Shown in pieces: positions 30,193 through 40,610 of a stretch of DNA of 64,000 bases. Source of the DNA: Aliishimia ponticola (GTDB lineage Bacteria; Pseudomonadota; Alphaproteobacteria; Rhodobacterales; Rhodobacteraceae); contig NZ_SRKY01000001.1 of NCBI RefSeq assembly GCF_004803475.1, positions 1,116,001 through 1,180,000 on the forward strand. Reading direction: 5' to 3'. Below the pieces are notes generated by a model. The model searched no databases, had not been told where the DNA came from, and was given only the letters and a program-made list of their open reading frames with translations. The translations under genes were made by a program, and so were the position numbers. The number at the start of each line of letters is the position of its first letter. Positions within the stretch are counted from its first letter, which is position 1.

Positions 30193-31395
30193 ATGTCGAG
30201 CCCCCTTCCCCCGCGCGATCGGACAAACGCCCGATGGGGTGCCTTCGCGGTCAGCGTGATCGGCGGCGCAATGCTTGCCAGCGGTGCCTTGGCCCATGCG
30301 GATGAGCATTCCGTCCACGATACAGCACTGGCGGGGCCCAGCGAGATCGTCGATTGCACGCTGGAAAACGGCGAGGCCGCGAAATGCGCACGCTACGTGG
30401 TGAAGTATCTGCCCGATGATCTTGAGATCGGCCCGTTCTGCCCGGCAACGCTGGAGGACACGGGCGGCATCTGGCACTGGGACGGCGACGAAGCTGGGCT
30501 CTACCGGATTGACGGCGCGTTCCTGCGGATGCTGGACGTGCAGGGCTATACCTTCTTCAACGAAGCGGGCGAGGTCTATTCCTTCGACATCCGGACGGAG
30601 CAACCGACCGAAGCGAATGAGTGCATTCAGGCCACGGTGGATTCCGAGGTCGAGATGACCGTGCTGATCCCCGCGAACCCGGTCATGGCAGACGCGCCGA
30701 CACCCCTTGGAACCGTGGCCAAAGTCGGGATCGGATTGGACGGTGTGCCGATCTTTGCGGATGCCCCATCGGTGCTCGATACCGGGCACATGCCTGCGCT
30801 TGATACATGCGGCGGCCATATCGACCCCGGCGGCTGGTATCACTGGCACGCGACATCGACCGATCTGAACGGCATTTATGAGCGCGAAGGCGTCGACGCG
30901 GAATGCGTGCATGTAAAGCAGGACGAAACCGCGCAGTTTGGCTATGCCTTTGACGGCTTCGCGATGTATGGGGCGCTGAACTATGACGGCTCGACCCCGG
31001 AGGATCTGGACGCCTGCGGCGGCCATGTCGGCCTGACCGAAGAGGGCGGAGACCCGGTGTATCATTACCATTCGGGCACCAGTTTCCCCAATCTGCCCGC
31101 CTGTCTTGTCGGCGTTGTCGCGCAGGACAACTTCTCCACCAATGCTGCGGGCGGTATTGGCTCTGCCCATGGCGGGGGTGGCCCTGACGGGGCGCATGGC
31201 AGTGGTCCCGGTGGCGGCCCCCGTGGCGGACCCGATTTCGACAAGGTTGCAGAAACGCTGGGCGTAGATGCCGACTTGCTGGAGCAGACCTTGCAGGACG
31301 CTGGCGGCCCGCGCGCCGATCTGGATGCCGTGGCGAAAACTTTGGGCGTCCCGGTCGGCGACCTGAAAGCGGCCCTACCCGGCCCGGGGCACTGA
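30193..31395 (+). CDS. Secreted YHYH-domain protein
   Basis: 400 aa. Signal/transmembrane segment near residues 15-37 ([20 protein letters not shown]). The YHYH domain follows, with paired His motifs in GWYHWHAT and [10 protein letters not shown] and conserved Cys ([19 protein letters not shown]). After a Gly/His-rich spacer ([20 protein letters not shown]) come two similar helical units, [20 protein letters not shown] and [23 protein letters not shown] proteins are exported and of unknown function; metal binding by the His clusters is plausible. Confidence 0.82.
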   Translation: MSSPLPPRDRTNARWGAFAVSVIGGAMLASGALAHADEHSVHDTALAGPSEIVDCTLENGEAAKCARYVVKYLPDDLEIGPFCPATLEDTGGIWHWDGDEAGLYRIDGAFLRMLDVQGYTFFNEAGEVYSFDIRTEQPTEANECIQATVDSEVEMTVLIPANPVMADAPTPLGTVAKVGIGLDGVPIFADAPSVLDTGHMPALDTCGGHIDPGGWYHWHATSTDLNGIYEREGVDAECVHVKQDETAQFGYAFDGFAMYGALNYDGSTPEDLDACGGHVGLTEEGGDPVYHYHSGTSFPNLPACLVGVVAQDNFSTNAAGGIGSAHGGGGPDGAHGSGPGGGPRGGPDFDKVAETLGVDADLLEQTLQDAGGPRADLDAVAKTLGVPVGDLKAALPGPGH

Positions 31396-31506
31396 TCCCC
31401 CTGCCCTACCGGGCATGACGCCCCGGCAAGCCATCATCCGGTCGCAGTTATCAAACGCTTCGACCGGATTTCCCCCGATACGCGGGAACGCCCTTGAACG
31501 CCGGCC

Positions 31507-32673
31507 TTAGCCTGCAAGCCGATCCAACAACTTCTCCATGAAAGCCTGACCGGCTTCGAATTCCGATTTCTCGATGAATTCGTCAGGCTGGTGCGCCTGT
31601 TCGATATTGCCCGGCCCGCACACAACGGTCGAATAGCCCGCCGCCTGGAAATGCCCCGCCTCGGTGCCATAGCTGACGACATGCGTGCCGTTATCGCCGG
31701 TGATCGAGCGCACAAGATGTTCCGCACCGCCCTCGGCTTCGGGCTTGAGCGGCGGCACGGAAAAGGTGGGGGTGATCACGATATCCGCCTCTGGCCGCAC
31801 CGCCTGCATCGCGCTGCGAACCTCATCCACCTTGTCCTGATAGGCCCGCGCCAGAACCGCCGGATCATCGCCCGGCACCGCGCGGTGGCCCATGACGAAG
31901 CGGCAGGATTTGGCGGTGATGTTATGCGCAGTCCCGCCTTCGATCGTGCCCACATGCCAGCTGGTATAGGGCGGATCGAACAGGGCCGAGATTTCACCTG
32001 GCTCGGCCGCAGCATTCTCGGCATTCACCTCATTGGCCCACTGGATCAGCCGCGCCCCCTCATGGATCGCACTCACCCCTTGATAATGGATCGAGGAATG
32101 GACCTCGAAGCCCACCACCTCTGTCGCAAAGCCCTGCCCGCCCTTGTGGCCGGTCACAGCGCGCATCTCGGACGGCTCCCCCACGATCACGGCACCGCCC
32201 TTGGGCAGAACCTCCTGCATCGCGGCAATCATCGGCGGCGCGCCCGTGCAACCGATCTCTTCGTCAATGCTCAGTGCAATCTGCAACGGCGTCTTGAGGC
32301 CCCGATACTTCCCCTCCACCAGTGCCCAGATCGCGAGCGCGTCAAAGCCCTTCATGTCACACGTGCCGCGCCCATAGTAACGCCCATCCCGCTCCGTCAC
32401 CGTCCACGGGTCCGAGGTCCAGGGCTGGCCATCGACCGGCACCACATCCGTATGCCCGGACAAAACAACCGCCCCCTCGACCTCCGGGCCGACATGGGCA
32501 AAAAGCCCCGCCTTTTCCGGCTGATCCGGGTCCGGCCAACGATGCGCCGAAATCCCGTGCGCGCCCAGATACCCCTCCACCCAGTCGATCAGGGGCAAAT
32601 TGGTGTCACGCGACACGGTGGGAAAGGAAATCAGCTTAGTCATGATCTCAAGCGGGGACAGGCGCTGCGGCAT
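31507..32673 (-). CDS. argE: Acetylornithine deacetylase (M20 family)
   Basis: 388 aa. Zinc aminoacylase fold: VVLSGHTDVVPVDGQPWTSD (metal His and Asp), YGRGTCDMKGFDALAIWAL, IALSIDEEIGCTGAPPMI (catalytic Glu pair), and the C-terminal GTEAGHFQAAGYSTVVCGPG. It hydrolyses N2-acetylornithine to ornithine, though M20 relatives with other N-acyl amino acids exist. GGAG 9 bp upstream supports the start at 32673. It stands alone, with no arginine gene beside it. Confidence 0.88.
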   Translation of the reverse strand: MPQRLSPLEIMTKLISFPTVSRDTNLPLIDWVEGYLGAHGISAHRWPDPDQPEKAGLFAHVGPEVEGAVVLSGHTDVVPVDGQPWTSDPWTVTERDGRYYGRGTCDMKGFDALAIWALVEGKYRGLKTPLQIALSIDEEIGCTGAPPMIAAMQEVLPKGGAVIVGEPSEMRAVTGHKGGQGFATEVVGFEVHSSIHYQGVSAIHEGARLIQWANEVNAENAAAEPGEISALFDPPYTSWHVGTIEGGTAHNITAKSCRFVMGHRAVPGDDPAVLARAYQDKVDEVRSAMQAVRPEADIVITPTFSVPPLKPEAEGGAEHLVRSITGDNGTHVVSYGTEAGHFQAAGYSTVVCGPGNIEQAHQPDEFIEKSEFEAGQAFMEKLLDRLAG

Positions 32674-32917
32674 GGGGTCTTTCTCCGGAAGGTTCCACGC
32701 CTAAATGGGCACGAGAACACGGCGCCGTCAAACCGATAGCCGCGCCCCTTGAAATAGATCCCATGCATCGCTATTTGAGGGCCTCATAGGGACCCGGCCC
32801 CTGCCGTTCGCATCATGGTGAAGCCCGGATAACACGTCTCGCTGTATCCGCCCTGACGGGACCCGGATCAGGCAATGCGAACACCTGCCCCAAGGCCCCA
32901 ATGACAGGAGCATACGG

Positions 32918-33349
32918 ATGAGCACCCCTCTCCCCACACGCCCCGCGCTCAAGGCGCAGGCAAAACGACTTCGCACCGACCTTGCTGCCCAAGGCACGCA
33001 GATTTCACATTCCGAAGCCCTCGAAATGATCGCGCACCAATGGGGCGCAAAGGACTGGAACACGCTCGCAGCGCAGGCAAGCACGCCCAACGTGGCGGAA
33101 TGGGCCCCAGGACAACGTGTCTCGGGGGCCTATCTCGGCCATGCCTTCACCGGGCAAGTGAAATCGGCAACCGAACGCGCGGGCGGCTATTGGGACGTCA
33201 CCATACGCTTCGACGATCCCGTCGATGTGGTCACGTCCCGGCACTTTTCGTCCTTCCGGCATCAGGTGCAATCGACCCTGCGCCCGGACGGACGCAGCCC
33301 GCAAAAGATTTCGGACGGCACCCCCCATATGGTGCTGCAAGCGGGATAA
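32918..33349 (+). CDS. Conserved hypothetical, 'glyoxalase superfamily'-annotated type
   Basis: 143 aa. The N-terminal part (ALKAQAKRLRTDLAAQGTQI, SHSEALEMIAHQWGAKDWNT) is a small helical module seen in many proteobacterial proteins, often annotated as a glyoxalase-associated domain. The second half (GQRVSGAYLGHAFTGQVKSA) is a small beta-barrel-like domain ending DGRSPQKISDGTPHMVL. No catalytic residues recognised. Monocistronic, with a poor gene context. Confidence 0.75.
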   Translation: MSTPLPTRPALKAQAKRLRTDLAAQGTQISHSEALEMIAHQWGAKDWNTLAAQASTPNVAEWAPGQRVSGAYLGHAFTGQVKSATERAGGYWDVTIRFDDPVDVVTSRHFSSFRHQVQSTLRPDGRSPQKISDGTPHMVLQAG

Positions 33350-33360
33350 ACTCCCGCAGC

Positions 33361-33407
33361 TTCATTGTTCGGAAAATACTCCGGGGGCGCGGGGGCAGCG
33401 CCCCCGC
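33361..33407. repeat. Dispersed intergenic element, copy D, with hairpin
   Basis: TTCATTGTTCGGAAAATACTCC followed by GGGGGCGC...GCGCCCCC (8-bp stem), between two convergent genes (33349 and 33442). It could act as a terminator for one of them, but the same core in copies A-C occurs inside operons. Confidence 0.75.
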
Positions 33408-33441
33408 CCTGATCGGATCGGCGCAAGCCGATCCGACACAC

Positions 33442-35274
33442 TCAATAGCCGCTATCTGTCTCCAGAACCAAATGCCCCGGCTCCACCTCACGGTAGACCG
33501 ACGGCTCCGGCGTATAGGTCACCGGATGAATCGGCGACGGGATCGGCTTGAAGTTCAGGTCTTTCTCCGATTTGCGCCTGCGCGGATCGGCAATCGGAAC
33601 CGCCTTCATCAAAGCCTGCGTATAGGGATGCTGCGGGTTCTCGAAGACACGCGCGCGGGGTCCCAGTTCCACGATACGGCCAAGGTACATCACGCCGACA
33701 TGGTGCGAGACACGCTCCACCACCGCCATGTCGTGACTGATGAACAGATAAGATACACCCAACTCCGCCTGCAATTCCATCATCAGGTTCAGCACCTGCG
33801 CCTGCACCGACACGTCCAGCGCCGATACCGCTTCATCGGCGATGATCAGCTTGGGGTTCAGCGCCAATGCGCGGGCGATCGCCACTCGTTGACGCTGACC
33901 ACCGGACAATTCATGCGGATAGCGCCGCATGAAACTGCGGGGCAATTCCACCCGGTCAAACAGCATCTCGACGCGCTTGGTGATCTCAGCACCTTTGAGC
34001 GTGCCGAAATTATGGATCGGTTCGGCCACCTGATCGGCCAGCGGCATCTGCGGATTGAGCGAGGCGAAAGGATCCTGAAAGATCATCTGCATCTCGCGGC
34101 GTTCCTCGCGAAGCGCCCCGGGGGACAAGGACATCACGTCCACGCCATCCAGGTTGATCTCGCCCGCCATCGGTTCCACCAGCCGCAGAATGGACCGTCC
34201 GGCGGTCGACTTGCCGCACCCGGATTCGCCCACAAGGCTCAGCGTCTGCCCCTTGTTGATGGTAAAGGACAGATCCTCCACCGCGTGAACATTCGCCACG
34301 GTCCGGCGGAAGAAGCCGCCCTTGACCGGGAACCGCGTCGTCAGCCCCTTCACCTTCAGCAAGGGTTGGTCGGTGCCAGGGATCGGCGCGATAACGCCCT
34401 GCTCCCGGCCCAGCAGCTTCATCGGCTCCGGCGCACCTTTGCCGCGCATCTCGCCCAGCTTGGGCACCGCAGCCAGCAGCGCCTTGGTATAGGGATGCTG
34501 CGGGTTCTCGAAAATCTCTTCGACCGTGCCTTCCTCGACCTTGTTGCCGCGGAACATGACAACCACCCGGTCGGCCATCTGCGCCACCACCGCCATGTCA
34601 TGGGTGATGAACATCACAGCGGTCCCGGTCTCACGCTTGAGCCGGTCCATCAGGGCCAGAATTTCCGCCTGAATGGTCACATCCAACGCCGTCGTCGGCT
34701 CGTCCGCGATCAGCAGGTTCGGCTCACAGGCCAACGCCATGGCGATAACGACGCGCTGGCGCATCCCGCCCGAAAGCTCATGCGGGTATTGCTTCAGCCG
34801 CCGTTCCGGCTCGGGAATACGCACCTGGCGCAGCAATTCCAATGCGCGCGCATCGGCCTCTTTCTGGCTCAGCCCCTTGTGCAGCCGCAGCCCTTCGGTC
34901 AACTGGCGCCCCACAGTGAACACCGGGTTCAGCGCGGTCATCGGCTCTTGGAAGATCATGCCGATTTCATTGCCGCGAATCGTCCGCATCAGGGACTGAT
35001 CCGTCTTGGCCAGATCGATGGCCTCGTGATTCTTGCGGTCGAACAAAAGCCGCCCACCCGCGATGGTGCCGCCCCCGAATTCCACAAGCCGCATCAGCGA
35101 CAGCGAAGACACGGACTTGCCGGACCCGGATTCGCCCACGACGCAGACGGTTTCGCCGGGATTGACGTCAAAACTGACATCTTCCACGCCCACAACCGGG
35201 CCGTCCTTCGTCTGGAACTCTACACGTAGTCCTTCGATCCTAGCGATCGGTGTTGTGCTGCTTTCGTCGAGCAT
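33442..35274 (-). CDS. Dipeptide/oligopeptide-type ABC transporter ATPase, fused double NBD
   Basis: 610 aa holding two complete nucleotide-binding domains (DppD-DppF type fusion). Domain 1: Walker [10 protein letters not shown], signature LSGGMRQRV, Walker [14 protein letters not shown]. Domain 2: [37 protein letters not shown]. Each ends with the oligopeptide C-terminal region ([40 protein letters not shown]). It energises the divergently transcribed binding protein and permeases. AGGGGAAAAG precedes the ATG. Confidence 0.96.
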   Translation of the reverse strand: MLDESSTTPIARIEGLRVEFQTKDGPVVGVEDVSFDVNPGETVCVVGESGSGKSVSSLSLMRLVEFGGGTIAGGRLLFDRKNHEAIDLAKTDQSLMRTIRGNEIGMIFQEPMTALNPVFTVGRQLTEGLRLHKGLSQKEADARALELLRQVRIPEPERRLKQYPHELSGGMRQRVVIAMALACEPNLLIADEPTTALDVTIQAEILALMDRLKRETGTAVMFITHDMAVVAQMADRVVVMFRGNKVEEGTVEEIFENPQHPYTKALLAAVPKLGEMRGKGAPEPMKLLGREQGVIAPIPGTDQPLLKVKGLTTRFPVKGGFFRRTVANVHAVEDLSFTINKGQTLSLVGESGCGKSTAGRSILRLVEPMAGEINLDGVDVMSLSPGALREERREMQMIFQDPFASLNPQMPLADQVAEPIHNFGTLKGAEITKRVEMLFDRVELPRSFMRRYPHELSGGQRQRVAIARALALNPKLIIADEAVSALDVSVQAQVLNLMMELQAELGVSYLFISHDMAVVERVSHHVGVMYLGRIVELGPRARVFENPQHPYTQALMKAVPIADPRRRKSEKDLNFKPIPSPIHPVTYTPEPSVYREVEPGHLVLETDSGY

Positions 35275-35552
35275 TCTTTTCCCCTGCCGGCCACGTCGAG
35301 GACGCTACGCTTAGTCTGCCAGCACTGTCAAACAATGCACCAAATTTCCGCAACGCAAACCTTGGTTCCTGCTTGCATTTTCGTCAAAAGCTGGTTCGAT
35401 AGCGGGCATTCGGTGTCCGGTTCGCCGCGCAAATCCTTGAAAAGCCTACGCTTCCATAGATTTGGTGAACTGGCCCAATCCATAGGCAGGTGCTTATTAA
35501 AGGGCCTGCACAACAAACAGGCACAACGAAAGTGCCATTTTGGGAGTATGAA

Positions 35553-37253
35553 ATGAAACTCAAAACCCTTCTGATGGGGGCGATTGCGACGTCCGCCATG
35601 GCGCCAGCCGCTTTTGCGGAACGCGGCAGCGACGGCAATGTCAGCATCATCTATTGGCAAGCCCCGTCCATCATGAACCCGTTCCTGTCGGGCGGCACCA
35701 AGGATGTCGAAGCGGCCTCCATGGTGATCGAACCCCTCGCACGCTACAACGAGACCGGCGAACTGGTGCCGTGGCTCGTCGAAGAAGTGCCGACAGTCGA
35801 AAATGGCGGTGTCTCCGAAGACCTCACCTCCATCACCTGGAAAATCGCGCCGGGCATCAAATGGTCCGACGGCACGGATTTCACATCGGCGGACGTGAAG
35901 TTCACCTATGAATATTGCACCGACCCGGAAGGCGGCTGCGCGCAGGTCACCAAGTTCGAAGGCGTCACTTCGGTCGAGACACCAGACGACATGACCGTCG
36001 TCGTCACCTTCGACAAGCCGACACCGTTCCCCTATGGCCCCTTCGTCGGCGGTGAAAGCCCGATCCTGCAAGCGGCACAATTCGCGGACTGCATGGGTGC
36101 GAAAGCCCCCGAATGCACAGAGCAGAACTTCAACCCGATCGGCACTGGCCCCTTCGTGGTGACAGAGTTCCGCCCGAACGACGTGATCACGCTGAAAGCG
36201 AACGACAACTATCGTGACCCAGCGAAACCGGCCTTTGCGACCGTGACCTTCAAAGGCGGCGGTGACGCGAACGCGGCGGGCCGCGCCGTTATGGAAACGG
36301 GCGAGTTCGACTACGCATGGAACCTGCAACTTGCACCCGACGTCATCGCGAAGATGGAAGAAGGCGGCAAGGGCAAGCCGGTCGCCGGCTTCGGCCCGCT
36401 GGTTGAGCGCATCATGCTGAACCAGACGAACGCATCCCCGGACCTGCCGGAAGGCGAGCGTTCCACACGCGCGCATCCGCACCCGTTCCTGTCCGAACCG
36501 GCCGTATACAAAGCCATGTCCATGGCGATCGACCGCCCGCTTCTGGTCGAAGTCGGCTACGGTCAGGCTGGTAAAGTGACCTGTAACTGGGTTCCGGCGC
36601 CGGCGATCTTCAACTCCGACACGTTCGATTGCTCCACCCAGGACATCGAAGGCGCGAACAAGCTGCTGGACGATGCAGGCTTCACCGATACCGATGGTGA
36701 CGGCGTGCGCGAAGTCAACGGCGTGCCGATGAAGATCCTCTACCAGACCTCCACCAACGCCGTCCGTCAGGACTTCCAGGCGCTGATCAAGGATTGGTGG
36801 CGTCAGATCGGCATCGAAGCCGAACTGCGCAACGTGGATTCGTCTGTATTCTTCGGTGGTGACCCGGGCTCCCCGGACACGTTCCAGAAGTTCTATGCAG
36901 ACGTGGAAATGTACGCCAACACCTTCAACGGCACCGACCCGCAGTCCTATCTGGGCAACCTGCTGTGCGACAAGGCCCCGCGCCCTGAAACACAGTGGCA
37001 GGGTGAAAACATCACCCGCTTCTGCGACGAAGCCTATGATGCACTGCACGCGCAACTGGCGGAAACCGCTGGCTCGGAAGAGCGCGCGAAAATCGGCAAG
37101 CAGCTGAACGACATGGCTGTTGAGCAAGGCGCGATGATCCCGCTGGTACACCGCGGTCGTCTGTCCGCCCACGCCAACACACTGGGCGGCGTCGTCCTGA
37201 ACGTGTGGGACAGCGAGCTGTGGAACGTGGCCGACTGGCACCGTATCGACTGA
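35553..37253 (+). CDS. ABC transporter periplasmic binding protein, family 5
   Basis: 566 aa. Signal peptide MKLKTLLMGAIATSAMAPAA-FA. The solute-binding family 5 signature is present (MVIEPLARYNETGELVPWLV, WKIAPGIKWSDGTDFTSADV), as used for di/oligopeptides, opines and nickel. A 6-Cys content with CTDPEGGC suggests disulfides. Start at ATG 35553, preceded by GGGAG; the frame upstream to 35490 is non-homologous. The substrate cannot be set from sequence. Confidence 0.94.
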   Translation: MKLKTLLMGAIATSAMAPAAFAERGSDGNVSIIYWQAPSIMNPFLSGGTKDVEAASMVIEPLARYNETGELVPWLVEEVPTVENGGVSEDLTSITWKIAPGIKWSDGTDFTSADVKFTYEYCTDPEGGCAQVTKFEGVTSVETPDDMTVVVTFDKPTPFPYGPFVGGESPILQAAQFADCMGAKAPECTEQNFNPIGTGPFVVTEFRPNDVITLKANDNYRDPAKPAFATVTFKGGGDANAAGRAVMETGEFDYAWNLQLAPDVIAKMEEGGKGKPVAGFGPLVERIMLNQTNASPDLPEGERSTRAHPHPFLSEPAVYKAMSMAIDRPLLVEVGYGQAGKVTCNWVPAPAIFNSDTFDCSTQDIEGANKLLDDAGFTDTDGDGVREVNGVPMKILYQTSTNAVRQDFQALIKDWWRQIGIEAELRNVDSSVFFGGDPGSPDTFQKFYADVEMYANTFNGTDPQSYLGNLLCDKAPRPETQWQGENITRFCDEAYDALHAQLAETAGSEERAKIGKQLNDMAVEQGAMIPLVHRGRLSAHANTLGGVVLNVWDSELWNVADWHRID

Positions 37254-37362
37254 ACCAAGCAAGCAGGGTGCGCCAAGGCGCGCCCTGCCTTTGGCGGCCC
37301 GCTTGGCCGGACGCTGTGCTTTTCTTTCGCCCGACCACTCCTGATGCAGGAAATTCCCGCGA

Positions 37363-38370
37363 ATGCTGACCTATACAATCCGACGACTGGTCCTCGCCAT
37401 CCCGACGCTGATTTTCATCAGCCTTGCCATTTTCCTGCTGCTTCAACTCGCCCCCGGCGATCCGATGGCACAGGTTCCCCTGACAGTTCCCCCCGAAGTC
37501 AAACAGCAGATGCGCGAAGCGCTCGGCCTTGGGCAGCCTTGGTACATCCAGTACTATAAATGGCTGATCCAGTTCTTCTGGATCGAACCGCAGGTGATGT
37601 TCGACAACATGTTCGGCACGACCTTTGCCGAAGGGAAGCTGCGCGTGATCTCGTGGCAGACCCGTTCGCCGGTGATGGACATCGTGGCGCAACGTATCCC
37701 GCAGACGCTTTGGGTCGTGGGCGTGGCTTATGTGCTGGCGATTCTCATCGCCCTGCCCATCGGGATCTATTCGGCCTACCGCCAATATTCGACCTTCGAC
37801 AATGCCGGCACCTTCGTGTCGATGATCGGCTTTTCGATCCCGCCCTTCTTCACCGGCCCGCTGCTGATCGTGATCTTCGCGGTGCAGCTTGAATGGCTGC
37901 CTTCCGTCTACAACACGGTGCATGAGGTGAACGACTGGGACAGCTTCATGGTGCAATTGCGCCAAATGGTGTTGCCGGTCATGGTGCTGGCGCTACAGAT
38001 CACCGCGCAGTTGAACCGCTATATGCGGGCATCGACCCTCGACAACCTCAATCAGGACTATGTCCGCACCGCGCGTGCCAAAGGCCTGAAAGAGCGTACC
38101 GTCGTGCTGTCGCATGTGGTGCGCAATTCCATGATCCCGGTCGTCACCGTGATCGCGCTGAACGTGCCCAACATCTTTGGCGGCGCAATCATCACCGAGG
38201 TGATCTTCAAGGTGAATGGCATTGGTCAGCTTCTGATCACCGCCCTCTTCGCCAATGACCTGCCGATGGTCATGACGCTGACCTTCATCTTCGCGATCCT
38301 GATCGTGCTCTTCAATATCATCGCTGACGTGCTCTACGGCGTGCTTGACCCGAGGATTCGCTATGACTGA
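37363..38370 (+). CDS. ABC transporter permease (DppB/OppB type)
   Basis: 335 aa, six membrane helices. It begins MLTYTIRRLVLAIPTLIFIS and has the EAA-like cytoplasmic loop LDNLNQDYVRTARAKGLKER, then the family ending. It pairs with the second permease to form the channel for the family 5 substrate. It lies 109 bp after the binding protein gene and overlaps the next gene by 8 bp. Confidence 0.95.
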   Translation: MLTYTIRRLVLAIPTLIFISLAIFLLLQLAPGDPMAQVPLTVPPEVKQQMREALGLGQPWYIQYYKWLIQFFWIEPQVMFDNMFGTTFAEGKLRVISWQTRSPVMDIVAQRIPQTLWVVGVAYVLAILIALPIGIYSAYRQYSTFDNAGTFVSMIGFSIPPFFTGPLLIVIFAVQLEWLPSVYNTVHEVNDWDSFMVQLRQMVLPVMVLALQITAQLNRYMRASTLDNLNQDYVRTARAKGLKERTVVLSHVVRNSMIPVVTVIALNVPNIFGGAIITEVIFKVNGIGQLLITALFANDLPMVMTLTFIFAILIVLFNIIADVLYGVLDPRIRYD

Positions 38371-39331
38371 CACGAACACCTACGGCGCGCTTCAGGACAA
38401 GGAGCCGCAGAAAGAGCCGCGCAGCCAGTGGAGCGAGGTCTGGGACCAGTTCCGCCGGCACAAGGGCGCTGTCTGGGGCGGTGGCTTCTTGCTGTTCATC
38501 ACCCTTGCCGTGCTGATCGGTCCGTATCTGTGGACGGTGGATGCGCAAAAGCTCGACATTCGCGCCAAGGATATGCGCCCGATCTACGTGGCGCTGTGGG
38601 ATTCCAGCGCAAAGACGGGCTGGAATCACCCGTTCGGCACCGATCAACTTGGCCGCGATATTCTGGCGCAAATGCTGTCGGGCGGCCGCGCCTCCATGTC
38701 GGTGGGCTGGGCGGCAATGCTGATCGCGCTGCTGATCGGCACGCTGGTCGGCGTTGTGGCAGGGTATTTCCGCAAGCTCGACGGGCCGCTGATGCGCTTC
38801 ACCGATCTGGTGCTGTCTTTGCCGATCCTGCCGCTGCTACTCGTGGCGGTGACGCTGTTCCGGCAGCCTCTGGTCGCCTTCGCGGGCAGTCCCGAGGGCG
38901 GTATGTTCATCCTGATCGTCGCCATCATCGGCATCACCTCGTGGATGCAGACCGCGCGGATCGTGCGGGGCGAGGTTCTGGCCCTGAAGGAACGCGAGTT
39001 TATTCTGGCCGCGCGCTCCATCGGGACGCGCAACGGCGCAATCATCCGCCGCCACCTGCTGCCCAACGTGCTGTCGCCCATCATGGTCTCTGCCACTCTG
39101 GGTCTGGCCACCGCGATCATAACCGAAAGCGCCCTGTCCTTTCTCGGTGTCGGCTTCCCGTCGGATTACCCCACATGGGGCAAGCTGCTGGCCGATGCCG
39201 TCCCCCGGATGGAACGGTTCCCAGAGCGCGTGATGCTGCCCGGCATCGCCATTTCGCTCACGGTGCTGAGCGTCAACTACCTTGGCGACGGTCTGCGCGA
39301 CGCGCTCGATCCGCGGATTCGCGGGCGCTGA
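38363..39331 (+). CDS. ABC transporter permease (DppC/OppC type)
   Basis: 322 aa from ATG 38363 (MTDTNTYGALQDKEPQKEPR), overlapping the previous permease stop. It has the NPFGTDQLGRDIL-like motif (HPFGTDQLGRDILAQMLSGG) that follows the first loop in DppC proteins, and the EAA loop EREFILAARSIGTRNGAIIR, HLLPNVLSPIMV. The ending LGDGLRDALDPRIRGR is diagnostic for DppC. Last gene of the transporter operon. Confidence 0.95.
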   Translation: MTDTNTYGALQDKEPQKEPRSQWSEVWDQFRRHKGAVWGGGFLLFITLAVLIGPYLWTVDAQKLDIRAKDMRPIYVALWDSSAKTGWNHPFGTDQLGRDILAQMLSGGRASMSVGWAAMLIALLIGTLVGVVAGYFRKLDGPLMRFTDLVLSLPILPLLLVAVTLFRQPLVAFAGSPEGGMFILIVAIIGITSWMQTARIVRGEVLALKEREFILAARSIGTRNGAIIRRHLLPNVLSPIMVSATLGLATAIITESALSFLGVGFPSDYPTWGKLLADAVPRMERFPERVMLPGIAISLTVLSVNYLGDGLRDALDPRIRGR

Positions 39332-39359
39332 CGCCAAAAAGAACAAACGTGCCACGCGC

Positions 39360-39379
39360 GCCCGCCGATTTCGGCGGGC
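39360..39379 (+). terminator. Intrinsic terminator after the ABC operon
   Basis: GCCCGCCG-ATTT-CGGCGGGC, a perfect 8-bp stem with a 4-nt loop 28 bp after the permease stop, followed by GTTTGCGTT. The T-run is weak but position and stem are right. Confidence 0.6.
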
Positions 39380-39536
39380 GTTTGCGTTCCCGGCCTGTCA
39401 CGGAACATTATTCTACACGCAAACGTGATACGGAACGCAGTTCCAGCGTCCTCCTCCATTCCAAGCGGACCGAAGATTGATCGTTCTGGAAAAGCCCCAT
39501 ATTCAGCTATGATTTTCCGATTAGGAAGGATTCGTG

Positions 39537-40610
39537 ATGTTCGAAACGCTCGGCTTCGAAGACTACACCGCCAAACAGGTCAGCGTCTGGTTCGCCCTTA
39601 GTCTTGGCATCGCTTTCGGCATCTTGGCGCAATTGACCGCGTTCTGTCTGCGCCGGGCGCTGGTGGGCGACGACCGACGTCAGGCAGCCGGGGTTTGGCT
39701 CATGGCGCTGGCCACCGCGCTTGTGGGCACGCAAGCCGCCGTGACCGCCGGGCTCATCAGCTTTGACGAGCATCGTTTCATGGCGTCCGAGCTTCCGTGG
39801 CTCGCAATCAGCATTGGCGGCCTCGCTTTTGGCGCGGGCATGGTCCTGACACGTGGCTGTATCTCGCGGCTGACGGTGCTGACCGGGTCCGGCAACCTGC
39901 GCGCGCTGACCGTGGTCATCGTCTTTGCACTGGTCGCCCATGCCACGCTGAAGGGCGTTCTGGCACCGCTGCGCACCGGACTTGGGTCTGTCACGGCTTC
40001 GCTGGGCGATATGACGTCGCTTGCCGCGCTTCCGGGCGGCGCATGGGTCTGGACCGCGATCCTTGTCGCCCTGTCGCTTGCCGTCGTGCTGCGGTCGGGC
40101 AACCGGGTTCTGACACTGGTGGGCGCGTCCCTGATCGGCTTGCTGGCTGTCGCGGGCTGGATCGGCACTGGATACGTCCTTTACGATGAATTCGAACCCA
40201 TCGCGGTCGAAAGCCTGTCCTTCACCTCCCCCGCCGCCGAGACGTTGTTCTACGGCGTCGCAAGCACCGCGATTGAACCGGGCTTCGGCACGGGCCTTCT
40301 GGGCGGCGTGGTGCTGGGTGCACTGGTCGCAGCGCTGCTGTCGGGCAAGTTCAAATGGCAAAGCTTTGAGACACCCGCCCAGACTGGCCGCTATCTTGCC
40401 GGCGCTATGCTGATGGGATTTGGCGGGGTGTTGGCCGGGGGCTGCACCGTGGGCGCAGGTCTGTCGGGCGTGCCGACGCTGTCCTTCGCGGCGCTGCTGG
40501 CGCTTGTGGCCATCGCCATCGGCGGGCTTGTCACCAACGCCTTCGTCAGTGAAGCTTCCGCGTCAGACGCCGGATCATCAGCCACACAACGCCTACAACC
40601 GGCAGAGTGA
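39537..40610 (+). CDS. YeeE/YedE family transporter (thiosulfate/sulfur compound type)
   Basis: 357 aa, about nine membrane helices. YeeE/YedE features: Cys-centred motifs TAFCLRRALVGDDR, LTRGCISRLTVLTGSGNL and FGGVLAGGCTVGAGLSG; in the thiosulfate importer TsuA such cysteines pass the substrate. Here two half-repeats are fused in one chain. ATG 39537 is preferred over the GTG one codon upstream because AGGAAGG lies 7 bp before it. No rhodanese or SirA gene is adjacent. Confidence 0.88.
   Translation: MFETLGFEDYTAKQVSVWFALSLGIAFGILAQLTAFCLRRALVGDDRRQAAGVWLMALATALVGTQAAVTAGLISFDEHRFMASELPWLAISIGGLAFGAGMVLTRGCISRLTVLTGSGNLRALTVVIVFALVAHATLKGVLAPLRTGLGSVTASLGDMTSLAALPGGAWVWTAILVALSLAVVLRSGNRVLTLVGASLIGLLAVAGWIGTGYVLYDEFEPIAVESLSFTSPAAETLFYGVASTAIEPGFGTGLLGGVVLGALVAALLSGKFKWQSFETPAQTGRYLAGAMLMGFGGVLAGGCTVGAGLSGVPTLSFAALLALVAIAIGGLVTNAFVSEASASDAGSSATQRLQPAE

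Noticed and set aside
33040-35229. A 729-codon open frame antisense to the ABC ATPase
   Set aside because: The minus strand encodes two complete nucleotide-binding domains; the other frame is a mirror artefact.
35328-37262. A 644-codon open frame antisense to the family 5 binding protein
   Set aside because: The plus strand has signal peptide and family motifs; the antisense frame has none.
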